Positions 34,901-47,644 of a stretch of DNA of 64,000 nt are shown here, piece by piece (position 1 is the first letter of the stretch; each line of letters starts with the position of its first letter). The notes under the pieces are model-generated. The model searched no databases. It saw nothing but the letters and a program-made list of their open reading frames with translations, and was not told the DNA's origin. This DNA comes from Eutrigla gurnardus (lineage: Eukaryota; Chordata; Actinopteri; Perciformes; Triglidae): assembly GCA_963514095.1 (NCBI GenBank), contig OY741273.1, positions 19,898,546 through 19,962,545 on the forward strand, given 5' to 3'. The translations under genes were made by a program, and so were the position numbers.

Positions 34901-37656
34901 TTAGCATGCAAATATCCATCCAACATCATGTCTTTGTTTAAGCTGGCCAGCATAACGGTGTGTGGAAGCCACCTGTGATGCTGATCCCAGCAGCAGATGC
35001 TAGTGCATGTGTACGACCTCACAAGAGGCCTCCGTGTGCCCTCCGTTATATTTGTAGACTTTCCTTTGGGGCATTTTCACAAGGCTGTCACACTTGCGCA
35101 CACATTAATATGCAGGTGTTTGGAAGAGCATCACACATTTAACACGTCTGAAATCACGTGTCCGCCTGGAGGAGCAGATTGACTAGAATTATATGTGAAA
35201 CATTATCCACATGTCAAATACGCAGCAAGGCGCCAAGATATTTTTAACTTACATCATTGTGTTGATTGACTGATTAATTGTTAAATATTGTGATTATGAA
35301 AAACAGTGAAATATCACCATCACAGTTTCCCAGAGCACAATGAGCAAAATATAAAATGAACCAAGGAAAGGCACACAATCATTGTTTGTGAAGCTGAATT
35401 TGGCTTTTTTTTTCGTATTAAATGACCCAAATAGGAAAAATATGGATTATGAAAATAGTTAACTAAGCTGTACCAGTATATAAACGGTATAACCGTCCTC
35501 CTGATGGTGGCTGCAGCAGCTGATAATGAAGTGTGAACACTGTTTTCACACATCCCAGCAGATTCCCACGAGTGTCCGCTAGTTGCAACATTTTTCTCAC
35601 TTTTGATTTTGATCACAGCTTCCCAGCAAGTCAGCTGGTCACTTTTAATACACTTTTCTTTTTTTTTAATTAAAATTTGATCCCTTGTTAGACCTGGATC
35701 ACAGCAGCTGTGCAGTTCGTCTTTGTCTCACACCACAAATGCGCTGTTGGAAGCGGCCTCACAAGTCTGTTTTTTGGCAGACAGCTCAACCGATTGTGTG
35801 TGCGTGTTGCAGAGAGAGAGTGAGTCTCTCTCACACCCCCCGTGTCACTCTGTCTGCCAATCTCTGTCTTAGGAAGACTCACACTGTCACAGGGACGCCG
35901 TGTAAAACAATCGGCAGGAACAGCAAACTCAAGCAGAGAACATCTGCGGAGCAACAGAGAGCCAAACCCCGTCCGCTGGGACACGGTGACCATGGACACA
36001 CCGGCATATGGATGGGCCAGAGCTTTCCAACAAGGCCAAATAATGATTGATGCTCGCAGTCGCTGGCTAACAGTCTGTGCATATTCAATACGCCAGAGAG
36101 GCTCCGTCGCAGCCAAATGAGCAGATAAACCATAATATCGTTGTCATTGACAATCAAATTATACCGCTGGGCTAATTTGGACCAGGATGCGTGTAGTTAG
36201 CGAGTTTCTATTTAGCTGTCTATGCCATTGGAACGGAAAGGAATGATGATATGCTACCGTGAGTCATTGTATTTTTCTGAGCTCAGCCGATGCATTACCT
36301 CCTGTTTTTTTGGCAGATTGCTGAGTTTGGGTATGACGAAAAGTTCTGTAACAGCAGCTTCCATCTTCAACTTACAAGACTTAGAATAAATCCTTTCCGG
36401 CATTTAAATCGGCTCAAAGACCCTTAAAATAATGCTGTCTGTAATCTCTTTTTGTCCCCTAAAAACATCCTTTTAGCTGCAAAAAGTCTTTATTGCATGG
36501 ACTTGTATCATCTGGTGGTTTAGATATGTAATCATTTATTGATGATTGTGAGACTTGCTGTGATCAGCGTAGTTTATGAATAACCAATGTGATCAGTCAT
36601 TTGTATTTAAATGAAAGGGAAGGAACACAAATTGGGCCCTATTTTGTTGTGCTCTGCCAACCGACCATTGACCTTGCGGTGGTGAACTGATGGTAAGGTG
36701 TTGACGAACAGCTGTTTTCTCACCTGCATCTGTCCTGTAATTATCTGTGGCATACAAGAGGGGTGGAGGGCACAACCCATGGATGGAAACACGATGTCAT
36801 TTTAATACCAAGACTGAAGTCGGCACCCTTTCCACCATTCCGGAGCGCAAACATTGGCTTTACAAGGGAGTTGGGGGTTCGGGCTTTCCGACACATGTTG
36901 AGCAGAGAACTGTTAAAAGCAATTTCTTTATTTCTTTATTTCTTGGTCAGTAACAATCTATAACACAATTATATTCTTATTCTGTAGAAAGTATGAAAAA
37001 TGGTTTTGTTTGGAAAGTTGAAACTGTGATCAATCATACAGCAAGCTGGCTGTACCAGTTGCATTTTATATGTTGAATCCTATAAAATTAATGTTAAGAC
37101 CTGCACTTTGTTTGCTTTGTTCCAGATCGCCGACACATTTTATCCAACTGTTGGTTGTTGCGTTTATATCGCTCAGTCTTACAGTGTCCTACTGTGAATA
37201 ACAAACTGACTTTTTTTAAATAGAAGCCTGACCAGCGAGGTGATCGGATACTTCCAGCTTGTACCAGAATGGTTGTATATAATAGGAGCCAAACTGACCT
37301 GCTGAGGCTTGTGTGGCCAAACAGTTCACTCCATACCTGAGCAAATCCTACTGGTACCGTGTCCCCTCCAACTTAACCCATTTTACAACGTTGTCACCAG
37401 TGAGTCATCTCCATTACTGCCTCTACTACGGTAGTTTGCTGATGAAAGAAAAGTTGTTGTGCCGCATTAAAGAGACAGATGTCTGCTGAACAACTCTGCT
37501 CATTGACCTTGCATCTGCGTTCACACTGTGGCTTTGTGAGGAAGAACAATCGGGCCGCGGTTTATGTGTGCTCTCTTCATACTGCGGCTTTGTGCGACTG
37601 CATCTGTACGCTTTGCGCTGCATCCTCCGAGGACGACACAAGTATCCACACACACC

Positions 37657-37702
37657 TCCATTGTCGGATAGATTTCCACTAGTGACTGTTTATCGCCCGG
37701 GC
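37657..37702 (+). repeat. diverged direct repeat, unit 1
   Basis: Begins CCATTGTCGGATA and ends CGCCCGGGCC. It aligns with 38,197-38,248 (CCATTGTCAGATA ... TGCCCAGGC) at roughly three quarters of positions with one short gap. The two units are about 540 bp apart with the CA tract between them. It may be an old tandem duplication or two copies of an unrecognised repeat. Confidence 0.4.
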
Positions 37703-37940
37703 CACACTGCCGAAGTGAGCAGCGCGTGACGGCTGCTTCACTGAACTGCTGCGCGTGTTTTGCTGCTGCTGCTCGTGCCGGCGGCGTGGCCTGGGTGTGA
37801 GGAGAAAGAATTGTTGGTGTTTTTTCTCATCGTGTGTCTCGACGTATACCATCAAACACAAATACTTCTTTGTCAACTGTAGATTGAGGATTTCCCGAAA
37901 GACATCCTTGAAGCTGACATGCTTTTTTTAGTGTCTTGTG

Positions 37941-37946
37941 CACACA

Positions 37947-38008
<62 letters not shown>
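37941..38008. repeat. (CA)n microsatellite, 68 bp
   Basis: CA run with one TA interruption at 37,953-37,954. Confidence 0.96.
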
Positions 38009-38009
<1 letters not shown>

Positions 38010-38196
38010 TTATGGTAACTGACGCACAAACGTTGTGCCAGTTGTGTGTTACAAATAGAAGCCGGTAAAATGATGGGATGACACCAGATTGTGCCATAGG
38101 AGCGACACTGACCTGCATCTCATTAATACCTTAAAATGCTTACTGATACAGTGTTCCTCCAAACTTGACACAGTAGTAAAATGGGTCCCAACTCAC

Positions 38197-38248
38197 CCCC
38201 ATTGTCAGATAAGTTTCTACTGTTGACAGGACTGCTTAATGCCCAGGC
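38197..38248 (+). repeat. diverged direct repeat, unit 2
   Basis: Second unit of the pair described at 37,657-37,702. Confidence 0.4.
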
Positions 38249-39119
38249 AATTTATAGTAGGTATAGTGATGGTGATAATCCGTCATATACAGCAATTTCC
38301 CTCTGTCTATTCAGCCCTTTTTTAACAGAGCTGCTGTTGTGGAAACTATTATTCCATCCATCATCCATATATCCATCTCACTGTCTCTTTAGCTTCTGGA
38401 CTCAGCTCTCTTTGTGGATCCACCACCAGCATGACATGTTGTTTTTCACAATTTATTAGCAAACCTTTGCTGGCTTCACCACATTGTATAAAGCTGGGGT
38501 TCATAGGTGGCCAAAAAAGAAAATGCACACTCGCACGGAGAAGCAGGATCAGAAAGTGTCGAGTCAGCAAGAGCAGAATCATCTTCCTTCAGGAACAAAG
38601 AGTACCTGACTGTTGACAGTATATTTAAAATAGTACAGCTGGGGCACTTGCAAGCCGCCATACAGTGAGGTGCTGGTAGTCGGAGGTAACCCGGCTGCCC
38701 CTATCTCCGCTGGAAAGACAGGAAGTGCAGAGGTGATATTACACTCATTAGAAGTACCTGTGTTGTAGCTAATAGACAAAGCAATGCAGCGTTGATTATA
38801 TAACACATTGCACACAGAGAGGAAATTTACAGTGCCTTGCATAGGGAGAAAAGAAACGTATTTGAACACTCCGAAACAATAAGCAATTAAAATCAACATA
38901 AAACAACATTGGCCACTGAAGCTCAGATCGGAATTAATTAAAACACCACAAATTCTAACTTGGGCTTTTGTCTTAAATCCTGTGTAATAAAGCTGACCAA
39001 TATTTGTTGCTAAATACAATGATGTCTGGCTTGTCTTTGATTCATTGAAGTAAACTGAAATGTATACATTAAAATAATTGCTCTACACATTGATAGAGTG
39101 AGTCTAAGGGACTATAGTC
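38249..39119. other. non-genic
   Basis: No gene recognised. TACAGTGCCTTGCAT at about 38,829-38,843, followed by TTTGAACACTC near 38,860, resembles the inverted-repeat ends of fish Tc1-type elements I know, but no partner end or coding remnant was found. Confidence 0.35.
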
Positions 39120-39670
39120 ACTTGGTTAGTGGGCTAATGAAATCTGCATAATCAACATTATTGACCGAATAAGATCTGAAACCAAGTCAGGACTTTACCG
39201 GATAATCCCACATATCAAAGGTTGCAATAAGATCAAGCGGCACCAAAATGATTTGAATCAGTATTCACACAAATGCTTTTTTAATATCATTATCAGCTCA
39301 CTCTCAGTTATTTAATGCAGTCTGGTGCCAGATTGAAATCTGTCTAAAAGCCAATTTATATTTAAACAGCTGTTGAGTTAATTCAAAACAGCTTTCTCAA
39401 TATTTCCCCAATAAAGGGAAGATTAGAGGTGAGCCTAAAATGATTTAATATTCAAGGATCCTTATTTCCCTGCTTTAGAATTGGCTCAATAACAGATTTT
39501 TCAGGGATTTGTGGAAAATGCTTAAAGGGAGTTTGCCAATGATCATTTTCAGCACATCCACTTTCAAATTCAGTTGACATCCATGCAACTTCAAACTTGT
39601 GAAAAAGCTGGTCAACCAGGTTGCTTCTCCACAGCCTCCAGAGTTTTCCATTCCCTGGCAGTTTCATCTT
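39120..39670 (-). pseudogene. L2-type LINE reverse transcriptase fragment
   Basis: On the minus strand this reads as a decayed reverse transcriptase of the L2/CR1-like LINE group. From 39,510 downward there is an IPEKSVIEPILK segment, N-DP, ILN-FR-TSNLPFIG (the fingers region equivalent to LNNYRPISNLPF) at about 39,470-39,401, and further down a YVGLSGKVLTWF segment at about 39,219-39,185 (equivalent to VGISG-VL-WF). Stops and frameshifts break it, and the catalytic DD motif is not reached. The longest open piece is 39,667-39,452. The endonuclease part was not recognised upstream (39,670-39,960). Confidence 0.72.
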
Positions 39671-40127
39671 TAGGGTTATAAATGTTAATTTAAAAATGCC
39701 AGTTATGACAAATTATTCAAAATCTGATGAGATAAAAGAATCAACCCAGTTATTATTGTCAACAAAAACCATGGAGGGCCCTGAATTGTAAACCACAGGG
39801 TGTTTGGTGTGCTTTTCAACGTGGTAGAAAGATGTTCAAAGGAGGAAAAGTCGCCACATGATGTACAAGATTATGTTTGCAATTAAATGAGTCTTTAAAT
39901 ATTGCAGCAAAACCATCACAGTTCCTGTCACGTCCAGGCATGTTCATTAAATTAATGATTGTGGTTTTACAAGTCACCCAGTTTTTGCTAAGTTAATATT
40001 TGTCGGTCCTTAATATCTTTATAGGCTCTGAATTTTGCACAATAATTGGCAGTTACATGTGCTGTATATACTTCTACAGAAGAGGAATACATATTCTTTT
40101 ATCTTGCACCATTTTCTGATTTTCCAA
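39671..40127. other. non-genic, possible LINE flank
   Basis: Nothing recognised with confidence. It lies upstream of the minus-strand LINE fragment and might contain its worn 5' sequence. Confidence 0.3.
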
Positions 40128-40290
40128 CATTTGTCCATGAATTTAGTTTATGATCAGAGACCCATCAGAATGAACCTTACCTCCTAAACATCAGCATTTA
40201 GCCTCGTCATTATCAGTCATTTAGCTCAAAGTGTCACCGTGCCTCACAGAGCTGCTAGAATGACTTTACTAGTAGTTCTATAGACCATGG
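40128..40290 (+). repeat. decayed dispersed fish repeat (as at 9.7 kb)
   Basis: Carries CCTCCTAAACATCAGCATTT, GTCATTTAGCTCAAAG and GTGCCTCACAGAGCTGCTAG in the order I remember for the same abundant percomorph repeat as the 9,665-9,985 copy. The two copies cover overlapping but different parts. Confidence 0.6.
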
Positions 40291-41608
40291 ATTGGATTGG
40301 ATTTGCTTTCAAATCACAATTTCACATCAACATATCACATGCTTTGGAGTAAAACCTGTTATTGGTGATTCAGAACCACTCAAATCCACTTTAAATCTGC
40401 CTTTAAAATGACACTAAAATCACTGCAGTAATCCCAACTGAATAGCTCTGGTTTTAATGCTTTGTCATATTATCCACCAAGCAGTAAATAACATGACTCA
40501 TGGCAGATTTATAACCGCCATGGTAAAGCGCTTACAGTTTTATCTTCCTTTGAAGTCAGCCATTAGTAATCATTCCACGCAGCTTAATGTGTTCGACAAA
40601 ACAGCCAAGGCCAAGCATTTCCTAATTAGCCATTATTTTTCTCGAAGTTTATGGCAGTCACTCTCCACACGTCTTCACTGCGGTTCTCTTCAAAACAATA
40701 CCTTTTTAATTAGCATCTCGCATTGTCTGCTTAACTGGGGCTGAACGCTTTGTATTCTACGGCGGGGCTGGTGAGGGAGACGCAACAGGCCAGAGCAGGC
40801 CTCCCTGCGACCGAGACTCGCCTCGTGATGAGTGAAAGGGCCTCCGTGTGTTCAGTGCTCTTCAAAGTGTGAGCCTGTGTGTGGATGTGTGTGAGTGTGT
40901 CCGTATTTCAACGCACCGCAGGCAGACGAGCGTCTGCCGAGCTGCGATTATGGCCGCGGTGGCTGCGAGCGGTTGTGTAATCGTCAGCGCCTTATTGTTG
41001 CCTCTCTTGAAAGACATGCTTTCATTGTTGCTAAGAAGAGAGATAAAACTGGGAAGTAAGATAAAACACATTCATGGTGCGCCAGAGAGACAGAGAGATA
41101 GAGTCCACCAGGGATCCTGGAGGAGCCTCTTGTTCTCAATTATGCCTGAGTTTTGTGGGGGGTAAAAATATGTTTGATTGTTTTTTTGGGGTATTTTGTT
41201 TTTCCATATCCCATTTTTTTATAACTATTATTCTTTCCTTTCTCTCTCTTTTTTTTTTACTCCACCAGATGACTCACATGCTCTCCATCATTCACTCGCT
41301 CCTTTCAACCCTCACCACCCCCCCTCCGTTTTCAACAGCTATCATATCACATTTCCCCCTGCTTGCATCACATACAAAAAATCAAAACATGAAAAGAATA
41401 TACAGTAGGTAAAAAAAAAAAAAAATGGGAGTGTTATTGGAGTGGCTTACAAGCAACTCATCTCACAGAGTTGTGTTTTTATTTTAGTATTTATTTATTT
41501 ATTTATTTTTTGCCTCTCGTTCGTCTTCATTGGTGTAAAAGTACAAGGCTGACAGAATGTTCAAAGTGTTCAGGATCAAAGAAAGGCACTCTCTTTTTTC
41601 TGAGTGAT
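40291..41608. other. non-genic; possible conserved element
   Basis: No gene recognised. 40,450-40,800 is repeat-free with several TAATTAG/TTAATTAGC cores (for example near 40,623 and 40,708), the profile of a developmental enhancer or ultraconserved element; conservation is untested. 41,170-41,270 is T-rich. 41,407-41,425 is an A run. 41,488-41,510 is an ATTT array. Confidence 0.4.
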
Positions 41609-41630
41609 GGGGGGGGGGGGGGGGGGGGGG
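41609..41630. repeat. G22 homopolymer
   Basis: Twenty-two consecutive G residues, a sequence able to form G-quadruplexes and prone to sequencing-length error. Confidence 0.9.
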
Positions 41631-41649
41631 TTTGGATCATGAGGGTTAG

Positions 41650-42000
41650 CTAGTGTCAGACCGCATCACGCCTCCTCTTTTCTCCCTATCTCCCACTACC
41701 TGTCTCCCTCTTTTCCCCTTGTTCTTCCCCGTGTTTACTGAATCTCACTTTATCTCCCCCTTCATGCCTCCTGTTTTTTTTGTTGACTCGCTCTCACCCT
41801 GTTTAGATCACCTCCTGCTATATTTCTTCCTATGCCTCTGCTGCATCTCTCCGCATTTGACTCCCCCTCTTATCCATCTCCTCCACTCCTCACTGTCACG
41901 ATCCATCCACTTTTTATCATTCATGCCACTTTCTGTCCTCCTCCTTCACTCCCCCCGTTGCCACCTGTTCATCTATACCCCCCCCCCCCCCGTGTCTTTC
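41650..42000 (+). repeat. pyrimidine-rich low-complexity block
   Basis: About 350 bp with a strong C+T excess on the plus strand, ending in a C14 run at 41,978-41,991. The open frames here encode Ser/Pro/Leu/His-rich low complexity and are artefacts. Confidence 0.7.
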
Positions 42001-43273
42001 ATTTCCCATGGAGGCCCACAAGGATGATGGCTATTCTAATCAGCTGTAGCAGTTTCAAATGCGGCATGACTTCATTTTCAAACGGATGGTAAATGATAAA
42101 TCAAAGGGACTTTAATATTAAATTGCCGGAAGGAATCCGAGTCCTTGAGGATGCTTGCTTATACTGGAGGGCTATTTCCTGAGTGGGTACAATGAAGCAG
42201 TCAAGTGCTCAATTAGGGTTTCATGTTATTTCCCCGTCGTGCCCACAAGCAAACGTCTGAAACAGATCTGAAATGATATGCGTGAGCTGCACAGGTTGGG
42301 GGTCAGACACTTTTTTTAGGGAGGGCACAGAGCAGACAGTTGGGTTCACAGCATTCACTCGCAATGTGAATTATCACACAGTTCATCCTTCTTTCTCCAC
42401 TGTTTCTCATTACTAAACACAGCATGTCGCCAATAAGCCAGAAAGGCATAAAAATTATTTTTAAAGTGGTGGTACCGTCTACTACCTTTTTTTTTTTTTT
42501 TTTGTCACACTATCAGCCTGTTACAGTCAAGCCATTTAATGCCATGTCCACAGTCATGCAGATGCATTTGTAGGTGTGTTGTTTTCTGTTTTGGCCTTGT
42601 ATCAACATGACACTAGTATTGATTGAAAATATTCTTGGTCTTGCATTGTAGTGTGGACAACCCGTTAAGTGATGAAACGTGTCTTTTCTCGCTGCCTTCA
42701 AGGATTAAAATCATCCCTATCGGCAAGATGACATTGTTTGTCATTGCATTGCACGTAGACAGAACAATTAAAGATTTACTGATCGTGAATTGACCTGAAA
42801 GAAGATGAACTTTACATGAAATCCACGTTCATTTACATGTACTTTTTATCGATGGCGGTCATATTCCATAGGGCTCATTGCGAGAGTATTTTTTTGTCAA
42901 TTGCATGTAATTCTGCCCTGTAAACCACGTGTCCTGATGCTCCAGGACTTACAAGGGAAAGTCATGGTTTAGTGCCGCTCCTGATATACACATCCATATA
43001 TCAAGTAAATGAAGAACAGGTGTTTTTATCCTCCTCGATCTGTTAATTTTTTTATTTTGAAATACAAACCTTCTTTTCAAGTAATTGAAAAGAAACTAAA
43101 GGATTTATTTGAACAATTGGAATAACATCCTGACCGTGGCGAGTAATGCACCACAATCAAACCATGACTCTGAGGGGGGGAAAAAAAACATCATAATTCT
43201 GTGTGAATCAAATGATTCCTTTGATTCCGCCAACACAGAATGACACAGAAGATTATTATGGTTAGATGAGAGG

Positions 43274-43275
<2 letters not shown>
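42001..43275. other. non-genic
   Basis: No gene recognised. 42,010-42,250 is repeat-free and could be a conserved non-coding element. 42,487-42,503 is a T17 run. Confidence 0.4.
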
Positions 43276-43309
<34 letters not shown>

Positions 43310-43317
43310 ACACACAC
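43276..43317. repeat. (CA)n microsatellite
   Basis: CA run with a CGTG interruption near 43,305. It is the first of three microsatellites within 400 bp and is complementary to the GT tract 107 nt downstream. Confidence 0.95.
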
Positions 43318-43423
43318 TCTCCTTACCTACTGTGGAGAAAGTGGGTTGCCAGTCTGTATCTGACTCTCACATTATGAGAACACCAGGTGCCTTCCTCCCT
43401 ATGTCCCCTTGACACGTAGTTGG

Positions 43424-43424
<1 letters not shown>

Positions 43425-43490
<66 letters not shown>
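43425..43490. repeat. (GT)n microsatellite, 66 bp
   Basis: Uninterrupted GT run, second of the cluster. Confidence 0.97.
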
Positions 43491-43492
<2 letters not shown>

Positions 43493-43608
43493 CATGTAAT
43501 TGGCTAGTAGCCTATAGGTAGTTGCACGTGTACTATGTGTACCGGCATGCATTGCAGCAGTTTGTGTAGAAGATTGTATCGTCCACCTTTGTGTGGAGAA
43601 TTCCCGAA

Positions 43609-43611
<3 letters not shown>

Positions 43612-43673
<62 letters not shown>
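43612..43673. repeat. (CT)n microsatellite, 62 bp
   Basis: Uninterrupted CT run, third of the cluster. Arg-Glu and Ser-Leu frames through it are artefacts. Confidence 0.97.
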
Positions 43674-43675
<2 letters not shown>

Positions 43676-46600
43676 CTCTCCTTCTGTCTCTGCATCGCAG
43701 CGCAACTTTGAAATGCAGAGAGCGTCGGCGAGGGCTGTGGCTAAGCCCGTGCTTGATGCTGTCTTTCAGATAGGGTGAACTTTTAAAGAGATGGGGAAAT
43801 AGCTGAGTGCCGATGGCTCGGGAGGGAATGGGAGGGAATGGGGGTGTCAAGCAGTTGGGATCAGACCAGAGCAGAGCTGGATGTTAAGGGGGGGCATAAA
43901 TACATGAGGAAGGACCAATAAACCTCCTGAGGTCCGTCTTCTTTTTGGCAGGGAGGAGTCGGGAGGCAGTGAGGGAGCTAAAGAGCTCTTTAGCTGATGG
44001 GAATTAGAATGAGAGGACACTCTATGATGCAGAAGTGGAGATGAAGGTGAACTCCGTCGGTCCACGGATGGTGGAGAGGTTTTTTTTTGAGTCCCAACGG
44101 TCATTCGGCTATTTAATATTTATGGGTAACAAGAACTATTGATTGTCACTTCAGTATTCAAATCACTCAGATCTGATGAGTCCACTGCTAATGATGCGTC
44201 TCGCTTTGGGAGAACATAGATTTGGTTGGTAAACAAGGCGGCATGCCAGCCTTCCTCTCAACTTCCTCTCTCTCCCAATGTGATTAGCAGTGTAATTGGG
44301 ACATAATAGCATAGCAGACAGAAATGGTGCTCAAATGTACTCATACACCCCTCCTCCACTCTGCCCTTTCCCAGCAACACCCCCCCTCCCCTCCCTTCCC
44401 ACCAACCCATCTCCACCCTACTATTGCTTTGACTCTAATTCCATCTGTCTCCGCTTCTGCTCAGGGAAATACAATCAGAGTATAAGCCACTGACAAATTC
44501 CCATTATATGCAATTTCATGGGCGATAAACCCATTTGAAATCAGAATGATCCCCTGAATGTATGAATGCAGCTCCCTCAATGAGCTAATTATGTTTTTTT
44601 GTTTTTTTTTATTTATTTACTCTCACGCAAACCCAAGATTTATTTTTTTCTTGAAATGCAACCGGGCAGAAAAATGTCAGTGAGAGCGCGCCGATGGAAT
44701 AGAAGGGGGAAAAAAGGGGTTTTGTCTGAGGCGGAAGTTTTTGACATGCATCTTATTCTGCAGCACAAATTGGTCCGAGTGTTTTCAACTCTAAACTATG
44801 ATGTAGCTTCCAATCCAATGACTAATCAATCACGTCGGAGACACCGAAGACTACATGAATGACTAAGAAATTCTGTTCCAAATTTGAAGAACACTCACTC
44901 AGTAGGTGACATTTAACTTCATCAAATCAGCATCTCCCAAAAAGTTGAACAGAGTAAGTAGTAACTTCATATCCTCCAGTAACATAATTAAAATGTCATC
45001 ATAAGCAGCATTTTTGTAAATAAGTCAATACTCGTTTTGCAAGCAGCCGAGTCCCGTTCTTCGACTGACATAACAAGTCCAATGTGACGGGAGCTGCCGA
45101 GCCTTTACACCGCCGCGATCAGTGGATCAGAGGAGCAAAGCCCTTACACACACACATGGACGCGCACATACTTGGATGCACACGTCGACACTCTCTCTCC
45201 ACGGCAGAAACCATGCATCACCAGGCTCAGCTTGTTTTTCTGCCTCTGTCTGTTTTTTCATCTTGTTTTTTTTTTTTGTCCCGCTAAACATCTATTTCCC
45301 ATCTGTTTCCCCCCACATCTGTAAATGCACACCTTATGTTGTCGCAACAGAGATGTGTTTAAATTAGTGGAAAACACCACAGTGACAGGTTTTGTGATTT
45401 GTGGGAAAAAATGATTTAAAGATATTATGCCACTGTGGTTTCCTTCCTCTCAGCCCCAAAAAGTCACATATATCATTCTTTCCCCCGTGATCCTTTGGGA
45501 TAATGTCTTCAACCGTTAATGTGCAGCATTTACCGCTTTACCTTTTGGTATAAACACTATATATCTTCTGAAAGTTGCATGCACACCTCAGTTGCCTTTC
45601 CTCCAACTTTACCAGCTCTTACACTTACACAACGATTTGACTGAAATGAATACACGGCACACTTTGTCAATGTGTTTCTATCTTGATGTTGAGTTCCATT
45701 AGAGATATGAGCCATGAATCACATCAACTCACAAACATAAACAATTATTATCGTTTTGCTTTGCAACAATTTGGCGATGTATATGCTTCTAGTGGTGGAG
45801 GCCCTATGTGTGAAACACATCCTCTTCCATAGATTATTGACTGCCTTATTTGCACCCTTTGCTTGTGTTTGCAATGTACTTAAGTTAATTACATTTATGA
45901 TAAGCGAGCAGCTCTGAATAACCCCCGGGGCAAGTCCAGCAATAGATTTGAGCAACACAGTTATTATGGTACTCATTCTTCATCCGTTCTTCGACTTTAA
46001 ACTCTGGGCTGTCCTCTCTGAAATACGTGGCCGGTCATCAGCCATGACCGCCATGCACTAATTACATGCATGCAGATGCGATTATGTGTCTGCCGTCTTG
46101 GCGGTGAGGGAGGCTGGCTTTTGACATAATGGCCCATCTCCCTAACTGTCTGACAATATTGGCTTTCGGATCTATAACTAAGCTCAGTTACAGCACCGTT
46201 CCAATAAGATGGTTAATGTCCCCCCCAGGCTGTTCCCAGGCCTGCCTGGTTTGGTGCAACGGTTGAGATTCAGAGGGGTAGAAAGTGGCACTCTCCCAGT
46301 GGATCAGCACTTGCTTTTATCGAGACGTGATTCCATGTGAGCCATCTTTAGAGAGACCTTTACCAAATCGACACTGACATTCACTACAGTGGGGAAATGA
46401 ATCTTTAACCACGAGTGTGCTGGACTCGCTTTTTTAACTCAATCTCTCACATTCCTTCATTTCAGCTCGACGTCACGTCTTATCAGGATACAGAACAACC
46501 TCTTTGAGTCACTGTTGCATAGATTGTTTATAGTATGTTAAGTCCAGACCATGCAATGGGTCAACTTCAAATTGTAATTGCATGGAGAAAAATGGTACAA

Positions 46601-47644
46601 ATGAATCCATTTTTTTTCTCTTTTAATCTTCACAAAGATGATGTATTTGCCTTCGTATCTGAGGTACTAATGTGTTCTTGAAATGCACTGGGAGGATGAG
46701 ACCGTCTGTGTTTAAGGCTAAGCCACCTTGACAACACTGCATCCAATTTTGTTAATGTAGCACTGTGATGAGAATCGCAGCCTTCGGTGTGAATGTTTAA
46801 GATTTATTGCCTTTTATGGTGAAGGCTTTATTTCTTTTGTGAAGCACTGTGCGACGTGTCTGCTCCTCGAAGGTGCTATAAATACATCTGCTTGCTTACT
46901 TTGTTACCCGTCTAATATATGAAATCTCACGTTGGTGAGTTTCAACCTTGGTACACGGACACTTACTCAGACATCTTATGTGTAGAAACAATACATAGAA
47001 ACAATAGGACTAGCTTAGAACAATATTACATAATTAGTCATGTATTTTTTTTTATTTTTGTTTTTGGTAAAATTTTTGAAACTGAAAGTTTTTTAGGTAA
47101 ACTTTCAGTAAAGTTGTACATTTTTAAAGTAAAATATAATATCAATCATATGTTATTTGTCTGTAAAAAACTGTAAAAAAAATTATAATAATAATAAATC
47201 AACAGCTCCCAATCAAGCAAATGTTATGGCGGTCATGGATGCAAAAACAGAACAGAAAAGGGCAACTTTGTAAAGAAGCACACACACACACACACACTCT
47301 CTCAACCAGAAATAGACCCTGCAACCACATGAACAAAGGATTATTTGTGTTGGTCAGCCAAACAATTGTGCCTTTGGTAAATGTGCTCGGTCTGTGATTG
47401 GGCCTCATGTGGGACTGGGTCTGAGTGCAGGTCCCTGGTCACTTAATCATCAGAGCTCTGCACACAATGCCAGATTCAGGTTCCTAAACAATGTTAATTT
47501 GGTCCTTGGAGAGAAAGAGCCTGATTGCCTACAGCACATATCTGGCTGTCAACATGTACTGTATGTCCCAGCAGGACTGTTAAACTAGCCTCCTTATTAA
47601 CCCACTTAGGGTAGCCACCTTGTTCCACCCGGAGTATGCACAGT
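43674..47644. other. non-genic, mostly unique sequence
   Basis: No gene recognised over nearly 4 kb. 43,816-43,842 has a GGGAGGGAATGG-like doublet. 46,020-46,230 is repeat-free and could be conserved. 47,278-47,298 is a short CA run. 44,599-44,862 is an open frame with a basic composition but no recognisable domain. Confidence 0.45.

Larger units (their letters stand above)
33691..37656. other. non-genic with microsatellites
   Basis: No gene recognised. 34,851-34,900 is an interrupted CA run. 35,690-36,160 has overlapping open frames on both strands without a domain. 37,480-37,800 is relatively GC-rich with CTGCTG-type low complexity. A possible short exon at 33,935 is listed separately with low confidence. 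Confidence 0.4.

Noticed and set aside
35688..36120. Long overlapping frames on both strands (121 and 142 codons)
   Set aside because: Open in several frames at once, which reflects locally higher GC and few stops; no domain recognised on either strand.
38829..38870. Tc1-type inverted-repeat end (TACAGTGCCTTGCAT)
   Set aside because: Only a short match, no partner end and no transposase remnant nearby.
43367..43705. Minus-strand frame rich in Arg-Glu and Thr-His repeats
   Set aside because: Encoded entirely by the CT and GT microsatellites.
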